Below are positions 22,905 through 25,630 of a stretch of 25,630 nt of DNA, piece after piece. Both the position numbers and the translations under genes were made by a program. The stretch is from JBQTJJ01 sp052387235 (GTDB lineage Bacteria > Actinomycetota > Acidimicrobiia > Acidimicrobiales > GCA-2861595): contig JBQTJJ010000121.1 of NCBI GenBank assembly GCA_052387235.1, positions 1-25,630 on the forward strand, written 5' to 3'. The notes below the pieces were generated by a model that saw only the letters and a program-made list of their open reading frames with translations, made no database searches and was not told the DNA's origin. Position 1 is the first letter of the stretch; the number at the start of each line of letters is the position of its first letter.

Positions 22905-22910
22905 ATCGTA
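22905..22910 (-). promoter_or_regulatory. -10 box of the lipoprotein-LCP operon (leaderless arrangement)
   Basis: On the minus strand TACGAT is followed by nine bases and then the GTG at 22895, identical in box and spacing to lepA. No Shine-Dalgarno lies between. Confidence 0.5.
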
Positions 22911-23001
22911 GGCCCCCCCATACGTCATTCTCAGGCGGGGGATCTCCGAGGGAGGTCCAGAGCAGGCGGCGGGGTGGGGCCGCCCGCCCCAAGGGGGGGG
23001 G

Positions 23002-23026
23002 GGCGGGGGGCCCCAGTCCCCCCGCC
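23002..23026. terminator. GC hairpin in the G-run region downstream of the SdrD-like gene
   Basis: GGCGGGGGG (23002-23010), loop CCCCAGT, CCCCCCGCC (23018-23026): a perfect 9-bp stem. It lies about 90 bp past the stop of the minus-strand gene at 23112 and may be a terminator. It adjoins an 11-base G run (22993-23003), so base-call errors are possible. Confidence 0.35.
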
Positions 23027-23060
23027 GGGGGTGGGGCGCCCCTTTCGGCCGCTCCTACCG

Positions 23061-23092
23061 GGGGGGGCCCCGGGCGCGCCCCCGGCCCCCCC
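23061..23092 (-). terminator. Large imperfect palindrome just past the SdrD-like gene
   Basis: Centred on CGCG (23075-23078), 14 of 16 positions pair, all G-C, with two C-C mismatches. It begins 20 bp after the stop of the gene at 23112 in the direction of transcription, a natural place for a terminator. Confidence 0.45.
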
Positions 23093-23111
23093 GTCTCGGC
23101 TACCGCGCCCC

Positions 23112-25112
23112 CTACACGGGGAACTCGGGCGTCGGGCAGTCGTCCGGGCCGGACTGCACGAACGTGCGGTTGCTGTTGGCGGCATCGAGGATGTCGCTCA
23201 GCGTCTTCTGGAGGGCCCGGTCCGGGTCGCCGGCGGGGGTGGTGCCGTCGGCGGCAAGGGCGGCGTCCGCCTCGGCCACGATGTCCGCCACGGTGGCGAA
23301 CCCGGCCGGGTTGGCCGAGGCCGATCCCACGGCCAGGATCAGGGCGTCGGGATCGACGAGCCCGAAGTGGACGTCGAGGGCCATGGCGGCGAGCTGGGCC
23401 GACAGCATGTAGGCCTGGTTCACCGCCCGGGCTCCCTTCAGCCACCGCTCGAGCTGGGACCACGAGGTCGGGTTGAAGGGGGTGCCGTCCTCGTTGCGGA
23501 GGTTGAGGCCCTGGAGCAGGGCCAGCGCGCCGGCCGTGTCGGTGCTGAACAGCGCCCTGCCGTTCTTGTTGCCCCAGAACCCGATGGTCCGCCCACCGCC
23601 GGCGCCGAGGCACAGGTTTCCGAAGTTCAGGCCGGACGCCGTCTCGCCGGCGCCGAGGTCGACCGAGTAGGTCTTGTCGGCGTTCAGGGTCACCTCGCCG
23701 GTGCCGCCCGACTGGTCAACGGTGTTGCCGGTCTGGATCCATCCAGCCGCCTGCCGCTCGGCCACGGTGAAGGTGCCGGGCGCCACGTCGAGGCTGAACT
23801 CGCCGTCGGCGTCGGTGGCCACCGGGGTCACGGCGCCGCCGTCGTCGACGTCGACGACCCAGCCCTCGATCCCGGGCTCACCGGCGTCGTGCCGACCGTT
23901 GGCGTTGGCGTCGTAGTACTTGAGCCCCGAGAGGATCTCGTCGTCGCCGGGGGGCTGGACGCCGCCGACGACGATGGAGTAGCTGCACAGGGCCTGCTGG
24001 CCGGTGCCGTCGCTGGCCGAGAAGGTCAGGACGTGGTTGCCGGCCTGGGCAGCGGTGGGCGTCCAGGAGAACTGGCTGCTGACCGGGTTCCCGGTGGCCG
24101 GCAGGACCGGGTTCATGGTGGCCCCCGCCGGAATGCCGACCCCGTTGAGCGTGATCGTGTCCGCCACGTCGGCGTCGGAAGCCTGCACCGTGAAGGTGAG
24201 CGGGGCGCCGATCGGGGTGTTGAGCGTCGACCCGCAGACCGGCGAGGGAGGCTGGTCGAACACCGGGGCGCTGCCCACCTGGGTCGTGAGCTGGATCAGG
24301 AAGTCCACCGCCGTCTTCGACCTCACCGCCCCCGCGGCGTCGAGGTCCTCGATGGTGACCTGGGTGGAGTACAAGGTGGTGGAGCCGGCCGGGGCGAGGG
24401 TCGCCCCGTTGGTGTCCCACGTGTACACCCCCGTCGTCGGGTCGATCGCAGCCGCGTTGGTGGCGTGCGGCGTCCCGGGCTGGGTGAACCCGCCCGCCTC
24501 GGCCGAGGTGGAGAGCCGATAGCGGAGGCCGTCACTGTTGGGGTCCGACGCCGGCACGCTGAAGGTGCAGGTGCCGTTGATCGGGCACAGCACGATGGGC
24601 GGCATCGTGCTCACGGGAGAGGCGTTGGTCCCGCCCACGTTGACGACGGTCTCCACTCGCTGGGACCCGTCCGGGTTGTTGACGTGCCAGTTCCCGCCGC
24701 TGATCTGCCCGATGCGGCAGCAGGACGTCGTGGCCACGACGTAGTCGCCCGGGGCCGGGTACGTGTGGTTGATCAGCGTGTCGGACGTGTTGCCCGCGGG
24801 ACGGTTCGGGTCCAGGGCCACCCCGTAGAACCAGTCGTTGGCGGCGTCCACCGACGTGACCAGCAGACTGAAGGAGGTGAAGGTCCCGTCGCCGAACTCC
24901 AGTGTGTTGTCGCTGGGCGAGACGGTGCCGACGGCCGGGTTGCCGAACGCCGACCAGCGCCAGCCCTCGCTGACCTGGAGCTCGATCTCGTTGGTTCCCG
25001 CTCCCGGCTTCCACGAATTGTTCCCGTACCGGAAGTGGGAGGCCAGCGCTGCCGACTGCATGGCCACCAACAGCACCGCCGTCAGCACGATGGTCCTGCG
25101 CCCGGCCCTCAT
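23112..25112 (-). CDS. Secreted multidomain protein with SdrD-B-like domain
   Basis: 666 residues from the ATG at 25112; the frame is open further upstream, but only as an Arg-rich extension before the signal peptide. Signal peptide 1-24 (RAGRRTIVLTAVLLVAMQSAALA), mature start SHFRYGN. Residues 25-160 form a domain with HFRYGNNSWKP, LEFGDGT and INHTYPAPGDY, like PKD/choice-of-anchor modules. Residues 165-275 and 280-383 are two Ig/cadherin-like domains (the second with FSWTPTAAQAGNHVLTFSASDG). Residues 393-498 are SdrD-B-like: GLKYYDANANGRHDAGEPGIEGWVV, a Ca2+-type loop followed by a beta sandwich. Residues 507-655 form a Trp/Asn-rich C-terminal domain with TIGFWGNKNGRAL and AYMLSAQLAAMALDVHFG. 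There is no LPXTG, TM or autotransporter end, so it is secreted or held non-covalently. The function is unknown; adhesion or matrix is a fair guess. Confidence 0.88.
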   Translation of the reverse strand: MRAGRRTIVLTAVLLVAMQSAALASHFRYGNNSWKPGAGTNEIELQVSEGWRWSAFGNPAVGTVSPSDNTLEFGDGTFTSFSLLVTSVDAANDWFYGVALDPNRPAGNTSDTLINHTYPAPGDYVVATTSCCRIGQISGGNWHVNNPDGSQRVETVVNVGGTNASPVSTMPPIVLCPINGTCTFSVPASDPNSDGLRYRLSTSAEAGGFTQPGTPHATNAAAIDPTTGVYTWDTNGATLAPAGSTTLYSTQVTIEDLDAAGAVRSKTAVDFLIQLTTQVGSAPVFDQPPSPVCGSTLNTPIGAPLTFTVQASDADVADTITLNGVGIPAGATMNPVLPATGNPVSSQFSWTPTAAQAGNHVLTFSASDGTGQQALCSYSIVVGGVQPPGDDEILSGLKYYDANANGRHDAGEPGIEGWVVDVDDGGAVTPVATDADGEFSLDVAPGTFTVAERQAAGWIQTGNTVDQSGGTGEVTLNADKTYSVDLGAGETASGLNFGNLCLGAGGGRTIGFWGNKNGRALFSTDTAGALALLQGLNLRNEDGTPFNPTSWSQLERWLKGARAVNQAYMLSAQLAAMALDVHFGLVDPDALILAVGSASANPAGFATVADIVAEADAALAADGTTPAGDPDRALQKTLSDILDAANSNRTFVQSGPDDCPTPEFPV

Positions 25113-25450
25113 CGCCGGTCCAATCTGCACGTCTCGTAGCTCGTGTGGTCCACGGATCCCCCTTGTCGAGTGTTGGCGGGACCGCGAACGGCGGAGCCGG
25201 CCGCGGCGGCGCCGTTCGGCGCCGCCGCCGCCATCCACCCGCCCCCCGCGGTCGTCTTCCGGCGTGCGGGGCCGGTCGTACGGCTACCGGGCGCTCTGTC
25301 CGCCGGCCTCCGATCCGCCCCCCACGTCAAGCCGGACAATAACGAGGTCCGGCCCCGCGTCCCAGGGGTCAAATGACCAAAACCGGTCCAAGTGACCGAA
25401 GTCACACACTCGCGCCGCTCCCGTCCCGCGGGAGGGCCCGGCGTCGGTCC
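25113..25450. other. Intergenic region between leuS and the SdrD-like gene
   Basis: About 338 bp without a gene. On the minus strand a TATTGT (-10-like) lies at 25341-25336, which would give a leader of more than 200 nt. Upstream of it lies a cluster of TGAC dyads (25367-25405). A GTGAC-TTCG-GTCAC hairpin read on the minus strand (25405-25392), about 45 bp past the leuS stop, might terminate leuS. I found no small ORF or RNA gene. Confidence 0.55.
25367..25405. promoter_or_regulatory. Cluster of TGAC/GTCA dyads, candidate operator
   Basis: GGTCAAATGACC (25367-25378), then six bases, then GGTCCAAGTGACC (25385-25397), overlapping GTGAC-cgaa-GTCAC (25392-25405). The first and third are perfect inverted repeats and the first two read as near-direct copies. 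They lie upstream of the possible TATTGT box, where an activator would bind. The patch is far less GC-rich than the rest of the window. Confidence 0.4.
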
Positions 25451-25630
25451 TCAGACCACCACGTTGACGAGCCGGGGCGGGCGGGCGATGACCTTGGTGG
25501 GCTCCCGGCCCGCCAGCAGCTCCTGCACCCGCACCGAGGCCAGGGCCAGCGCCTCGGCGCCGGCCGCGTCGATCTCGGCCGCCACCTCGATGCGGTCCCG
25601 CACCTTGCCGTTGACCTGCACCACCAGCGT
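25451..25630 (-). CDS. leuS: Leucyl-tRNA synthetase, C-terminal end (cut by window edge)
   Basis: The last 59 codons and TGA stop are visible; the rest lies beyond the right edge. The translation TLVVQVNGKVRDRIEVAAEI and onward, ending KVIARPPRLVNVVV, is the characteristic LeuRS C-terminal domain (V.VQVNGK.R..I.V then ...K.I.....LVNIV). That domain contacts the elbow of tRNA-Leu. Its place on the comEA side of the block fits the usual actinobacterial order leuS-comEA-comEC-holA-rpsT-lepA, here interrupted by surface and signalling genes. Confidence 0.95.
   Translation of the reverse strand, partial: TLVVQVNGKVRDRIEVAAEIDAAGAEALALASVRVQELLAGREPTKVIARPPRLVNVVV

Noticed and set aside
22410..25139. 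Plus-strand open frame of about 900 codons opposite the SdrD-like gene
   Set aside because: Repetitive Gly/Arg/Val-rich translation; the opposite strand encodes a signal peptide and clear domains.

Overview
The window is very GC-rich DNA (third positions almost always G or C) from an actinobacterium, most likely class Acidimicrobiia. The evidence is the 42-residue exported repeats of the GYWLVAADGG type, a subtilase with a tryptophan-rich tail, a FolP2-type dihydropteroate synthase homologue, a PAC2 protein, and a recognisable actinobacterial housekeeping block (leuS, LCP gene, comEA, comEC, holA, rpsT, lepA). The taxonomic call is an inference.

Layout, left to right: (1) the start of a secreted proline-rich protein on the minus strand, cut by the left edge, divergent from an exported six-repeat propeller-like protein (+). 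(2) A membrane hybrid histidine kinase (+), whose stop codon overlaps that of a convergent nucleotide-sugar dehydrogenase. (3) A minus-strand series lepA > GAF-GGDEF cyclase > nucleotide-sugar dehydrogenase. (4) A plus-strand pair, a subtilase and a large membrane GAF-GGDEF-EAL protein, followed by rpsT. (5) A minus-strand series comEA > comEC > folP2-like > holA, converging on rpsT. (6) A divergent pair, thioredoxin/CnoX-like (-) and PAC2 (+). (7) A response regulator with an EAL output (+), converging on a minus-strand lipoprotein > LCP pair. (8) A large secreted SdrD-B-like protein (-). (9) The 3' end of leuS (-) at the right edge.

Two themes stand out. First, a core block is interrupted by signalling and surface genes: one GGDEF, one GGDEF-EAL and one REC-EAL protein, all with the expected catalytic motifs, plus a hybrid kinase, sit among a subtilase, repeat-bearing exported proteins, an LCP cell-wall ligase and a sugar-acid-forming dehydrogenase. 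This suggests, but does not prove, a c-di-GMP-linked cell-surface programme. Second, the genes seem to use two start modes. lepA, rpsT, the thioredoxin-like gene, PAC2 and the lipoprotein have a TANNNT box 6-9 nt before the start codon, as expected for leaderless mRNAs. Most signalling and exported genes instead have a clear Shine-Dalgarno.

Other points for a second look: ComEC has lost the metal-binding motif of its C-terminal domain and its frame runs about 200 nt into folP; a perfect 12-bp inverted repeat overlaps the possible comEC start; the subtilase has a structured leader; and TGAC-type dyads cluster upstream of the SdrD-like gene. I saw no tRNA, rRNA, CRISPR array or insertion sequence.
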